A stretch of 25,259 bases of DNA from Dongia_A sp964542425 (GTDB taxonomy: Bacteria > Pseudomonadota > Alphaproteobacteria > Dongiales > Dongiaceae): assembly GCA_964542425.1 (NCBI GenBank), contig CAZIUB010000025.1, positions 1 to 25,259 of the forward strand, read 5' to 3'. A program made the translations under genes and the position numbers. The notes beneath the pieces are model-generated. The model was not told the origin of the DNA. It worked only from the letters and a program-made list of their open reading frames with translations, and did no database searches. Shown in pieces: positions 7,571-16,185 of the stretch. Every line of letters begins with the position of its first letter. Position 1 is the first letter of the stretch.

Positions 7571-10500
7571 TGATGGTGAAAACCCTGCCCGGCGCCGGCA
7601 CGTCGTGGACGATGTGGTAATCCTCGTCGAAAAGGTTCGAGATCCCGGCCGAAAGCAGGATGTGACGGTCAAACGGCTGCCACGCCACCGCGACATCGGT
7701 GGTGGCGAAGCTCGACAGATCGTTACCGTCGAGGTCGCCCTCGCGCGAGCCGATCAGGGTCTCGGTCAGGCTGAACCTGAGGTCAATGGGGCTGACCCAA
7801 GTCAGGCCGAAGCGCGCCCGCCAATCGGGAATGAGCGGCAAATCGCCGCCACCCGATTCATTGTCGGAATCGATCCAGCTCCCCTCGGCGAACAGGCCGA
7901 CCTCCTCCAGGACCCAGGCATTCATCGACAGGGTGAGGATATCGAGATCGCCCTCGGGCACGTCGGGGATGGCGAGGAACACGGCGAGGTCCTGCCAATT
8001 GACGCTGTAATCGTCGATTTCCTGGTGCTGATATTCAAGTGCCGTGAAGAAGCGCTCGGTCCATTCCGCGTCCCAACGCACCGAAGTCGTCTTGATCAGG
8101 CCGCCATTCTCGGTTGTGGTCGCGGCCGGCGTCAAACCCAGGGTCGCGACCGGGGCCAGCGATCCGGCGATGGGCAGCGTGGTGTCGTGGCGATAGGCGG
8201 CGCGCAGCCACTGGTCCTCGGCGAACAGCCAGCTGGCGCCCACACGCGGATCCAGGCGCGCCACGTCATTGCCGGTATCGTCGTCGAAGCGCGACAGGTT
8301 AAGGCCGAACTCGAAGGCGAGCCGCGGATCGAAATGCACGATGGCGTCGGTGAACAGGCGCGCGGAACTCCGGTCGTCGTCGTCCCTTGTTTCGAACAAA
8401 CTTGCTCCGCCAATACTGGCTTCCTGCTGAATGAACCCCTCGTCAACCTGGCCCTCGATTCCATAGCGCAGGGTGACATCCCCCAGGCCCAGGTAATGCG
8501 CGAGCGAAGCATACCCGCCCTGCTGTTGGACCTCGGCGTCGAAGACAACGGCGCCGAGCCCGAAATCGCCGAAATCGACCTTGATATCCTGGTCGATTCC
8601 GGTCGCACCGGCGAGCGCCAGCAGCACATTGTCGGCGCCGAAGCGATGGCTGTAGCCGACACCCGTCAGATAGGTGTTCGCCTCGCTGTCCTGGGCCCCG
8701 GCAAGTTCCGGGTCCACCGGCTGGGCGCGGGGCAGGGAATCCTCGAACGAATCGGCTTGGCCGAAAACGAACAGCCGATTGTTGGCATCGAACTCGGTTC
8801 CGAGAAAGACCGCGCCGGTGAAATCCTCGTTGATCACGTTGGTCGCGACTTGGCCATTCGATTCGTAATCGAGCGAGGCGAACAGGCTGACCGGCAAACC
8901 TTGGTTGGTGAAGGCGTTGGCGCTGGCGTTGGTAAACCACCCGTCGCTATCGTCGTGGCGCAGATTCCCGCCGGCGCCCAAGACCGGATCGAAGAACGGC
9001 TGGCGGATGAGATCGGCGTAGCGCGAGCGCCCGGCGATCGATAGCGGATCGATGGCGAGGCCCTGCAGGATGCTGTTGAAATTGCCGCCATCCTGATCCT
9101 GCCCGTTTTCGACCGGAACCGTCACCGGCGCCGAGGCCTGATAGAACTGGCTCGATGAATCGAAGGGATCGAAGGAAAGATCGCCATAGGCCCGTCCCCA
9201 TTGCTCGAGCGAAAGGTTGCTGAATGCGCTGAACAGATAAGAGCCGGCGCCCCTGGCGGCGGCCAGGGGGCTCGACACCCGCCGCCCTTGGCGCAGGTAG
9301 CGCCGGTAGGCCTCGCGGGCGCTGCGGATGGCCTCGCCAGCTTGCGACTCGTTCAACGCGATCACCGTCCTGATCAGCGCGAATTCGGGGTCATTGGGAT
9401 CAAGCCGGTCGCCGTCCTCCAGCGATTGCATGGCCTGGCCGACCTGGCCGGACTGGTAATAGGCGATCGCCAGCACAACCGAAGACGACGATACCTGCGG
9501 ATTGGCGGCGATCGAGCCGAGGAGGGTTTCGATTGCCTCTTCCAGCCTGCCCTGTGCCAGCAGCCAGACGCCCTCGACCTGCAGGGCCGCGAAATTCCCG
9601 GGATCGAGCTGCCTGGCGATGTCGTTCTCGGCCTTGGCTTCGGCAAGCTTGTTGTGAATCAGCAGGAAGCGCGCGTAATTCGAGTGTGCATGCGAGGCAT
9701 AGGGATCGAGTGCGATGCTGGTCTTGTGCGCGCGCTCGGCCCCGGGGAAATCCTCCAACTCGTCCAGGACCAGGCCCAAATTGTTCCAGGCATCGGTGTT
9801 GCCGGGCGCAATCGCGATCGCCTGCTCCAGTTTCGCACGCGCTGCCCTCAGATCCTTATCGTAATCGGAAAGAATGGCAGCCTCGGTGAAAAGCACGTTC
9901 GAATTGCCGGGATCGATGGCGGCAGCCTTGGCAATCGCCTCCCTGGCCTGTGCCTCGTCGCCTAGGAGAATCGCCAACTGGGTGCGCAACACCGGCAGCA
10001 TCGGTTCCGCCGGATAGAGTGGTTCCGCATCCGCCACGAGTTTGCTGGCACCCAAGAGGTCGCCGGCGACCGCTGCGAACCAGGCCTTGGCCAGGATTTG
10101 GTAGGAATCGGCGGGCAGGGCGGCAATTTCTGGCTCCATCGCACGCGCCTCGGCCGCGCGCCCCGAGAGAATGAGGACCAAGTATCGGCCGATCTTGGCC
10201 GACAATCGCCGGCGTCCGGAGAGGCCGGCATCGGCCGCCTGGAAAGCCGCCATCGCGCCGGCCCAATCGGAATGCGCTGCCGCGCTGAACGCCTCCAGAA
10301 GGGCCATGCGGGAAGCGATTTCGGGCGGATATCCGTCGCGCGGGCCAAGCGGGCGAAGCAAATCGGCCGAGACGCCTTCGCCATCGTAACGCAGGGCCAG
10401 CTCGGCCAATTCCACCCGCTCCTCGGCACTCAGCGTTTGGGGATCTTGGCCCAGCAAGGCCTTGCGGCGCTGGCTCCCGTCCGGCCCGCTCAAATCGTTG

Positions 10501-11138
10501 ACCGGCAGCGCGGCGAACAGGTCCGTGGCCTGCAGGTAATAGAGCATTTGCTCGCGTCCGGGCGGGCGGGCGAGCAGGATCTTATTGGGCGCTCGGCCTA
10601 TCTCGGCGATTGCGGCCTCGCCGGCGGCGACATCGATGGCCCCGAATTGGTTACTGAGATTGACGATGCCGCTGATGACCACCAGCGTGGTGCGCCCGCT
10701 CGCCTCGACCGACATCGACCAATCGGTGCCCTTGATGGCGGCGGTCGCCGATGGGGTGGTGACCTCGACGCCCTCGCCACCCTCGACCGCGCGGGCCCAG
10801 ATCTGGCCCAGACTCAAATCGAGTTGGGCCTGCGTGCCGCCGATCTGGCGGACCACCAGTTCCGAATTGCGATGCACGCGGATCAACGTCTGGTCGACGA
10901 AGCGCAACGCCAGCGCCCCATTGGGGCCGGTGCGCAGTTTGTCGCCGGCCAGCAGATCCTGCTCGATCTCGACATTGCGCCAATTGGATTCGGCGATGAA
11001 CTGGATGGTCTCATCGCCACCGGCGCTGACCACCTCGCCGGCAGGAATGCCGGCGCGCGGCACCGCCGCCAGCACCGCCGCCGCCGGCGCCGCCAGCAGA
11101 ATTAAGGTGACCAGGCGCAAAGACCAAACGCGGCGCAT
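7551..11138 (-). CDS. FecR-TPR-beta-barrel fusion protein, predicted outer membrane
   Basis: A 1195-residue exported protein. A signal peptide (about 1-28, hydrophobic LVTLILLAAPAAAVLAA) is followed by a FecR domain (about 40-185, with GDKLRTGPNGALALRF and TTPSATAAIKGTDWSM), then a helical region with TPR repeats (about 290-610; e.g. AWNNLGLVLDELEDFPGAE), then about 480 residues of alternating beta-strand pattern ending in GEIRF. That last part resembles the barrel of TonB-dependent receptors (ISNLFDEDYHIVHDVPAPGR) and ends in Phe as outer-membrane barrels do. No plug domain or TonB box is visible. The ATG at 11138 is chosen for the signal peptide; the longer open frame to 11582 is not coding. 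The CHASE2 cyclase gene overlaps its end. Confidence 0.88.
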   Translation of the reverse strand: MRRVWSLRLVTLILLAAPAAAVLAAVPRAGIPAGEVVSAGGDETIQFIAESNWRNVEIEQDLLAGDKLRTGPNGALALRFVDQTLIRVHRNSELVVRQIGGTQAQLDLSLGQIWARAVEGGEGVEVTTPSATAAIKGTDWSMSVEASGRTTLVVISGIVNLSNQFGAIDVAAGEAAIAEIGRAPNKILLARPPGREQMLYYLQATDLFAALPVNDLSGPDGSQRRKALLGQDPQTLSAEERVELAELALRYDGEGVSADLLRPLGPRDGYPPEIASRMALLEAFSAAAHSDWAGAMAAFQAADAGLSGRRRLSAKIGRYLVLILSGRAAEARAMEPEIAALPADSYQILAKAWFAAVAGDLLGASKLVADAEPLYPAEPMLPVLRTQLAILLGDEAQAREAIAKAAAIDPGNSNVLFTEAAILSDYDKDLRAARAKLEQAIAIAPGNTDAWNNLGLVLDELEDFPGAERAHKTSIALDPYASHAHSNYARFLLIHNKLAEAKAENDIARQLDPGNFAALQVEGVWLLAQGRLEEAIETLLGSIAANPQVSSSSVVLAIAYYQSGQVGQAMQSLEDGDRLDPNDPEFALIRTVIALNESQAGEAIRSAREAYRRYLRQGRRVSSPLAAARGAGSYLFSAFSNLSLEQWGRAYGDLSFDPFDSSSQFYQASAPVTVPVENGQDQDGGNFNSILQGLAIDPLSIAGRSRYADLIRQPFFDPVLGAGGNLRHDDSDGWFTNASANAFTNQGLPVSLFASLDYESNGQVATNVINEDFTGAVFLGTEFDANNRLFVFGQADSFEDSLPRAQPVDPELAGAQDSEANTYLTGVGYSHRFGADNVLLALAGATGIDQDIKVDFGDFGLGAVVFDAEVQQQGGYASLAHYLGLGDVTLRYGIEGQVDEGFIQQEASIGGASLFETRDDDDRSSARLFTDAIVHFDPRLAFEFGLNLSRFDDDTGNDVARLDPRVGASWLFAEDQWLRAAYRHDTTLPIAGSLAPVATLGLTPAATTTENGGLIKTTSVRWDAEWTERFFTALEYQHQEIDDYSVNWQDLAVFLAIPDVPEGDLDILTLSMNAWVLEEVGLFAEGSWIDSDNESGGGDLPLIPDWRARFGLTWVSPIDLRFSLTETLIGSREGDLDGNDLSSFATTDVAVAWQPFDRHILLSAGISNLFDEDYHIVHDVPAPGRVFTINGEIRF

Positions 11139-11320
11139 GATGTAGCCCCCGCCCATTTCGGATCGCCCGTGAACGCCCATTCCCCAGCGACCGCTTCGTC
11201 CCCGATCCAAGGTTAGCCTAGGTTGCCGGCGAAGAAAAGCAATCCCCGTCGTGACTTGCACTCCGCTTCCTCGTCTCGGCCAGGCCCCGCACGCTCCATC
11301 TGCCACGGGCGGGTACTCGG

Positions 11321-11509
11321 CTATTTGTCTTCGTCCGGGATCAAGCGCGATCCCTCGTGGTCGCGCTGGAGGCGCCTGGCCAGGATCTGGTCGCGGGCCT
11401 TCCCGGCGCCGGTTCGGCCGAAACGAATTCGGTTCTCCTTGGCCTGCTGGCGTGCCTCGGCGCGGCGTTTTTCCTTGCGGGATCTGTTCAAATTCTCGGG
11501 ATCGGCCAT
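11321..11509 (-). CDS. DUF4169 family small protein
   Basis: A 62-residue, highly charged, helical cytoplasmic protein starting MADPENLNRSRKEKRRAEA and containing QQAKENRIRFGRTGAGKARDQ. This is the pattern of the alphaproteobacterial DUF4169 family: MA-x-x-x-NLNR-x-RK, ENR-x-x-FGRTK-like centre, short charged tail. Function is unknown. In other alphaproteobacteria it often sits near fumC and sspB; here it lies far from both, 180 bp upstream of the FecR-TPR-barrel gene on the same strand. The start ATG has only a distant AGGAAAG. Confidence 0.85.
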   Translation of the reverse strand: MADPENLNRSRKEKRRAEARQQAKENRIRFGRTGAGKARDQILARRLQRDHEGSRLIPDEDK

Positions 11510-11530
11510 GGTGGGGGTTGGACTTTCCTA

Positions 11531-11582
11531 GTGGTGTGGTTCCAACATTTGATTCCCAATCATTGTGTTGGAACCACAACAC
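11531..11582. repeat. Inverted repeat P1 (17-bp arms, one mismatch)
   Basis: Left arm 11531-11547 and right arm 11566-11582 are complementary over 17 bp with a single mismatch; the inner 12 bp (GTGGTTCCAACA) match perfectly. The loop is 18 bases. A CTAG lies at the left end (11528-11531) and another at 11598. It lies between the divergent DUF4169 and asmA genes and has no T-run, so a simple terminator role is unlikely. Confidence 0.8.
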
Positions 11583-11597
11583 ATGCCATTGAATTTG

Positions 11598-11650
11598 CTA
11601 GCGTTCCGGGCCGACATTCCGGGAGCGGAATGTCGGTTGCGGAACACTAG
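11598..11650. repeat. Palindrome P2 bounded by CTAG at both ends
   Basis: A near-symmetrical 53-bp unit. The core hairpin CCGACATTCC (11611-11620) and GGAATGTCGG (11627-11636) is perfect with loop GGGAGC. Outer arms CTAGCGTTCCG and CGGAACACTAG match with one mismatch. The right-hand CTAG (11647-11650) is shared with the start of repeat R4. No poly-T follows on either strand. Confidence 0.82.
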
Positions 11651-11795
11651 TGCCACTTTCGAATATGCGTGATAGACGAAATGCGACGGCGCTTTCACGA
11701 AAGTTGGGCCGCATGTTTTCAAGTAGATAGTACCCGCCGGATTGTGCTGGCGGAGTCAATTGGCTCGAAACAGCCATTCTTGCGACGGCGGGTAC
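11650..11795 (-). repeat. Dispersed two-hairpin element, copy R4 (complete, inverted)
   Basis: Complete 146-bp copy in the opposite orientation to R2 and R3. On the minus strand it begins GTACCCGCCG and ends GTGGCAC at a CTAG. It lies between the divergent DUF4169 and asmA genes, 127 bp upstream of the asmA start. Confidence 0.85.
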
Positions 11796-11840
11796 TCGGC
11801 GCGATCGGCAATAATGTCACGCTACGGTGCCATGTTGTGC

Positions 11841-11870
11841 TTGCCCTGGATTTTGCGCCAAGGCGATAAT
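11841..11870 (+). promoter_or_regulatory. Candidate sigma-70-type promoter for the AsmA gene
   Basis: TTGCCC (11841-11846) and GATAAT (11865-11870) are separated by 18 bp and end about 50 bp before the start codon. It lies just beyond repeat R4 in unique sequence. This is a motif match only. Confidence 0.35.
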
Positions 11871-11922
11871 GCCGGCAAGCGCGGGCTGCGCGCAATTTAG
11901 TGAACGTCAAGATGGATTGGAC

Positions 11923-14900
11923 ATGAAGAAATTGGCCGCGATCTTCGGCGCCCTGGTGACCTTGGTCATTGCCGGCGCGCTCATCGCTCCGTTCTTTATC
12001 GACCTCAACGATTACAAGCCCGAGATCGCCGAGCAGGCGAAGGCCGCGACCGGCCGCGATTTGGCGATCGACGGCGACATCTCGCTCTCGTTGCTGCCGA
12101 TGCCCAGGATTAGCGTGGCGGGTGTGCGCTTCGGGAACGCGCCCGGCACGACCCAGCCCGACATGCTTACCCTGCAATCGATCTCGGTCAAAGTGGCGCT
12201 GATGCCGCTGCTCTCGGGCGATATCCAGGTCAAGGAAGTCGTCCTGCGCCAACCCAACATTCTGTTGGAAAAGCTGCCGGACGGCACCGGCAATTGGGTC
12301 CTGGCAGCGCAAGTCGCGTTGACGGAGAAGACAGAGTCTTCGGGCGGCGGGGGCCTGAATCTGGCGATCGAAAGCGCGGTCGTCGAGGGCGGCACGCTCA
12401 TTTATCGCGATCCCTCGGCCGGAATCGAGCAGAAGGTCGAGAATATCAATGCGAAGCTGAAGCTGGACAGCCTCGAAGGGCCGTTCGATGCCGATGGCGG
12501 CCTGATCTTCATGGGGATCCCCTTGGGGTTCTCGGTGCGGACCGCGCGGATCGACTTGGCGCGGCCGATCACACTGGATGTCGCCTTGAAAGTCAGCGAG
12601 GCAGATGCCGATCTGGGTTTCTCCGGTGTGATCGATGCCGCTGCCGCCGGCGATCCGGCAAGCCCGTTTGCCACCGGCAAGATCACGGCCAAGGGTACCA
12701 GCCTGGCCAAGCTTCTAGGCGAAATGCCAGGCGGGAGCGCGGATAATTTGCCGCCGCTGGCTGGCGGCGCCTTTTCGCTTGAAGGCAATGTCAAGGCCGG
12801 CCGATCTTCGGCCACCATCGAAGACCTCACCGCCAACCTTGGCGATTTGACCGCGAAGGCGGGATTGGTGGCCAATTTCGAGCCTGATCTAGCGTTCCGC
12901 GCCAAGGTCGCGATCGGGCGGCTGGATCTCGATCAATTGCTTGGCCCGCCCGCGCCGGCAAGTTCGCCCGCCGCCGCCGGCCTGCCGAGCGGCTTCAGCC
13001 TGCCCTCCGGAATCGATATCGCGGCCGATATCGCCGTCCAGCAGATCGCCTATCGCGGCCAGGCAATCGACGACGCGCGGCTTTCCTTCCATCTTGCCGA
13101 GGGCCTGCTTCAGATCACCGAGGCGGCGGGCAAGTTGCCGGGCAGTTCCGCGGCCGAGCTCTCGGGCACGCTCTCGGCCGAGGGCGGCCAGCCGAACTTT
13201 ATCGGCGGGGTCAAGCTGGATTCGGACAATCTGCGCGCACTGATCGAGGCCTTCCAGCCTGGCGTGCTGGCCTCGATTCCCGCCGATCGGTTGCGCCTTC
13301 TCGCCTTCACCTCGCGCCTTGCCTATTCGCCGGCACGCGCCGAATTGGCCGACATTGCCGCGACCTTGGATCAGTCGCAACTGGCCGGCGGGATCGTGCT
13401 GGCACTCCCCGACGGCGTTCAACGCACGAAACCGGGTTTCGGCATTGGCCTTTCGGTCGACAAGATCAATCTCGACGGCTACTTGCCGCGTACCAGCGAA
13501 CCCACGGTCCAGGAATCGAAGTCCAATGCCAACCCGCTACTGGCGTTGGCGCCCTTGGCCGAACTCGAGGCCAATATCGAATTACGCGCCGGCGCGCTCA
13601 CCTTGAATGAACAGCAAGTGAACGGTCTCCATCTTCTGGCCGCGATCGGCGGGGGCGCGGTCGAAATCAAGAATTTGAGCGTCAAGGATTTCCTGGGCGG
13701 CAAGGGCAATATCGCCGGCACCCTCACCGAATTGACGGGCGACCCGAAATACGACGCCAAGTTCGACGTCACGGCGAAGGAGACGGCACGCGTCCTGCGC
13801 ATGGCGGGTTTGACCCCGCCCGAGGACGGCAAGCTTGGCGCGCTCAGCCTCAAGGGTAGTGCCGCCGGGAATTGGACCGATGTCAATTATGACGTGGCGC
13901 TGGGGATGGCCGGGATCGGCTTGCAGGGTGTGGCCAAGGGGCGTGCGCTGGGGCTTCATGCCGGCGTGCCGAGGATCGACACGAATTTCGACGTCAAGGC
14001 CAAGGATATCTCGCTCCTGGCGGCAATGGCTGGGGTTCCGGCCGACACCGCCAGGCGGATCGGCGCCTTCGCTGCCAAAGGGAGCGCCGCCAGCGGTGCC
14101 GACGACGTCACCTATGACATGGCCCTTTCCATGGCCGGAATCGGCCTGCAGGGCAACGTCAAGGGGCGGGCCCAGGGCCTTTCGGCCGAGGTGCCGCGGA
14201 TCGACGCCACCTTCGATCTCAAGGCCAAGGATATCGCCCCGGTCGCTTCGCTGGCTGGTCTGCCGATTGAATTGGCCAAGGAGCTGGGGGCGATCGCGCT
14301 TGCCGGGCGGGCGGTGAGCGGCGCGGACGATCTTTCCTATGACGTGACTTTGGGGCTAGGCGGCATCGAAGGCGCGGGCGCGCTCAAGGGCCGCATCACC
14401 GGGCTCAAGGGCGATCCGGTGATCGATACCGCGCTTGACCTCAAGGCCGAGAAGCCAGCGCCGCTCCTGCGTTGGGCGGGCCTGGCTGGACCGAAGGCGA
14501 ATGCGGTGGGGCCGCTTGGAATCAGTGGCACGCTCAAGGGCCGGATGGCCGACATGACGCTCGATCTGGACATCACGGCGCTGGGTGGCGTGGCCAAGAT
14601 CGCGGGCAATGTTCAGGCAAAAGTCGATCCGATGGGCTTCGACCTGGCGCTCGCCGCCGATCACCCGGAATTCTCGACGCTGGCCAAGCTCGCCGAACTG
14701 CCGAGTTCGGGCGAGGCCGCCGGCCCGTTGCGGCTTCGCGCCAGAGCGAGCGGCTCGAGCGCGAAGGTGGCGCTTTCAGGGATCGATGCCACCTGGGGCG
14801 AGAGCCGGATCGAGGGCGAGGGCGATTACGATTCGACCGGCGCCAAGCCCTATCTGCGCGCCAATCTATCGGGTGGAACGGTGGATCTGCGCCCGTTCAT

Positions 14901-16053
14901 GGCGCCCGCCAAAAAAAAGAAGGCTGCCGCCAAGGGCGCTCCCTGGTCGGTGGAGCCGCTCGATTTGAGCGTGCTCGACCGTCAGGACGCCGACGTCGAT
15001 TTCACCGCTCAGTCGTTGCTTACCGCCGATCAGCGCTTTGACGATCTGGTGGCGAGGGTTGCGATCCGCGACGGTCGCATGACCATGAACGCTCTGCAGG
15101 GGCGAATCTATGGCGGTACCATCGATCTTGGCGGGACCCAGATCAACGGCCGTGGCACGCCCGAGATACGGGCCAAAGTGGCGCTCAACCAGATCCAAAT
15201 GAGCGAGCTCCTCGGCGAGGGCATCGCCGGCAATCAGGTGCGGGGACCCTTGTCCGTCAATTTGACGGCCAACGGCAAGGGTGGTTCCGAGGCCGAGATC
15301 GTCCGCTCGTTGCGCGGCAAGGGCGATATCGGCGGCACCATCATGGTGATCGGCAAAGTCGAGCAGACGATCGGCTCCACCTTGCTCAACGTACTGGGCC
15401 AGCAGGTCAGCCAGGTGCAGGGTATCACCAATTTGGTGAATGGCGTCGTCGGCTCCTTCATGGGTGTGGACAACGTGGTTTCCGGCACTTTCGCCATCAA
15501 GGAGGGCGAGCTGGCGACCCGCGATTTCGCCTTCATCAATCCCAATGGGCGCGGTGCGGCGCGCGGCCGGATCGATCTCGCCGCCTGGACGATGAAAATG
15601 CTGGTCGATCTCTATGGCGCCAATGCCGATCAGGCGTTCATGAGCCTCGATTTGACCGGTCCGGTGGATGGACCAAACGTGGCCTTCGTCCCCGGTGGCG
15701 CCGCGGGTCCCTCCGGCTTGTTGGGCCTGGCACCCGGCGGCCAGTTCACGCCCAACGCGCTACTGCAGCAGATACCGGGGCTGGGCGATCTCCTGGGCGG
15801 GCAATTGGCGCCCATCTTCCAGCCGGTACAGCCCGCCCAACCCGGTGGCGTGCTGCAGCCCGGCGCGGTTCTGCCATCGATCACACAGCCAAACGACGTG
15901 CAGCAACCTGGCGTGCTCCAACCGTCGATCAAACAGCCCGAGGACGTGCTCCAGCAATTGCTGGGAACCGAGCCGGTCAAGAAAAAGAAAAAGAAGAAAA
16001 AGGCGGTCGAGCAGCCGCCGTTGGAACCGGGCGCCTTGCCGCCGAGCCCCTAG
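11923..16053 (+). CDS. Giant AsmA family protein
   Basis: A 1376-residue envelope protein anchored by one N-terminal transmembrane segment (about 4-24) with the rest in the periplasm. The AsmA N-terminal domain follows (FIDLNDYKPEIAEQAKAATGRDLAIDGDISLSLLPMPRISV is its hallmark, residues about 26-66), and the AsmA C-terminal domain lies at about 1000-1255 (with IDLGGTQINGRG and FAFINPNGRGAARGRID). AsmA-like proteins are bridge-like and are linked to phospholipid transport to the outer membrane. Two oddities: a run of four tandem 75-residue repeats at about 635-935, and a Pro/Gln-rich tail (1256-1376) with eight consecutive lysines. The ATG at 11923 starts directly at the membrane segment; the frame opens earlier at 11827 with an unlikely N-terminus. 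Confidence 0.93.
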   Translation: MKKLAAIFGALVTLVIAGALIAPFFIDLNDYKPEIAEQAKAATGRDLAIDGDISLSLLPMPRISVAGVRFGNAPGTTQPDMLTLQSISVKVALMPLLSGDIQVKEVVLRQPNILLEKLPDGTGNWVLAAQVALTEKTESSGGGGLNLAIESAVVEGGTLIYRDPSAGIEQKVENINAKLKLDSLEGPFDADGGLIFMGIPLGFSVRTARIDLARPITLDVALKVSEADADLGFSGVIDAAAAGDPASPFATGKITAKGTSLAKLLGEMPGGSADNLPPLAGGAFSLEGNVKAGRSSATIEDLTANLGDLTAKAGLVANFEPDLAFRAKVAIGRLDLDQLLGPPAPASSPAAAGLPSGFSLPSGIDIAADIAVQQIAYRGQAIDDARLSFHLAEGLLQITEAAGKLPGSSAAELSGTLSAEGGQPNFIGGVKLDSDNLRALIEAFQPGVLASIPADRLRLLAFTSRLAYSPARAELADIAATLDQSQLAGGIVLALPDGVQRTKPGFGIGLSVDKINLDGYLPRTSEPTVQESKSNANPLLALAPLAELEANIELRAGALTLNEQQVNGLHLLAAIGGGAVEIKNLSVKDFLGGKGNIAGTLTELTGDPKYDAKFDVTAKETARVLRMAGLTPPEDGKLGALSLKGSAAGNWTDVNYDVALGMAGIGLQGVAKGRALGLHAGVPRIDTNFDVKAKDISLLAAMAGVPADTARRIGAFAAKGSAASGADDVTYDMALSMAGIGLQGNVKGRAQGLSAEVPRIDATFDLKAKDIAPVASLAGLPIELAKELGAIALAGRAVSGADDLSYDVTLGLGGIEGAGALKGRITGLKGDPVIDTALDLKAEKPAPLLRWAGLAGPKANAVGPLGISGTLKGRMADMTLDLDITALGGVAKIAGNVQAKVDPMGFDLALAADHPEFSTLAKLAELPSSGEAAGPLRLRARASGSSAKVALSGIDATWGESRIEGEGDYDSTGAKPYLRANLSGGTVDLRPFMAPAKKKKAAAKGAPWSVEPLDLSVLDRQDADVDFTAQSLLTADQRFDDLVARVAIRDGRMTMNALQGRIYGGTIDLGGTQINGRGTPEIRAKVALNQIQMSELLGEGIAGNQVRGPLSVNLTANGKGGSEAEIVRSLRGKGDIGGTIMVIGKVEQTIGSTLLNVLGQQVSQVQGITNLVNGVVGSFMGVDNVVSGTFAIKEGELATRDFAFINPNGRGAARGRIDLAAWTMKMLVDLYGANADQAFMSLDLTGPVDGPNVAFVPGGAAGPSGLLGLAPGGQFTPNALLQQIPGLGDLLGGQLAPIFQPVQPAQPGGVLQPGAVLPSITQPNDVQQPGVLQPSIKQPEDVLQQLLGTEPVKKKKKKKKAVEQPPLEPGALPPSP
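13828..14725 (+). repeat. Four tandem about 225-bp repeats inside the AsmA gene
   Basis: Units start near codons at 13831, 14056, 14281 and 14503, i.e. spacings of 225, 225 and 222 bp (75, 75, 74 residues). Aligned repeat starts read LGALSLKGSAAG, IGAFAAKGSAASGADD, LGAIALAGRAVSGADD and VGPLGISGTLKGRMAD. Units 1 and 2 also share MAGIGLQG and VPRIDT/ATFD; unit 4 is the most diverged. The pattern fits repeated beta-taco (AsmA/Vps13-like) modules that lengthen the bridge. Confidence 0.8.
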
Positions 16054-16185
16054 AAATTTGTTTTCAACCGACTCTCCATCCCGCGCCGGGCGGACGAAAC
16101 CGACGACACGAAGCGGCTTGGAATTTGCCCTTTGGCCCCTCCCGCCCACTATGGGATCCCAGGCGTCACGCCGCATCGATGCGTT

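Noticed and set aside
7605..9044. 479-residue plus-strand frame over the barrel gene
   Set aside because: Antisense shadow of a high-GC gene; no recognisable domain and the opposite strand has a clear family.
11139..11582. Upstream extension of the FecR-TPR-barrel frame
   Set aside because: It precedes the signal peptide and runs antiparallel to nothing conserved; it also covers the DUF4169 gene in another frame.
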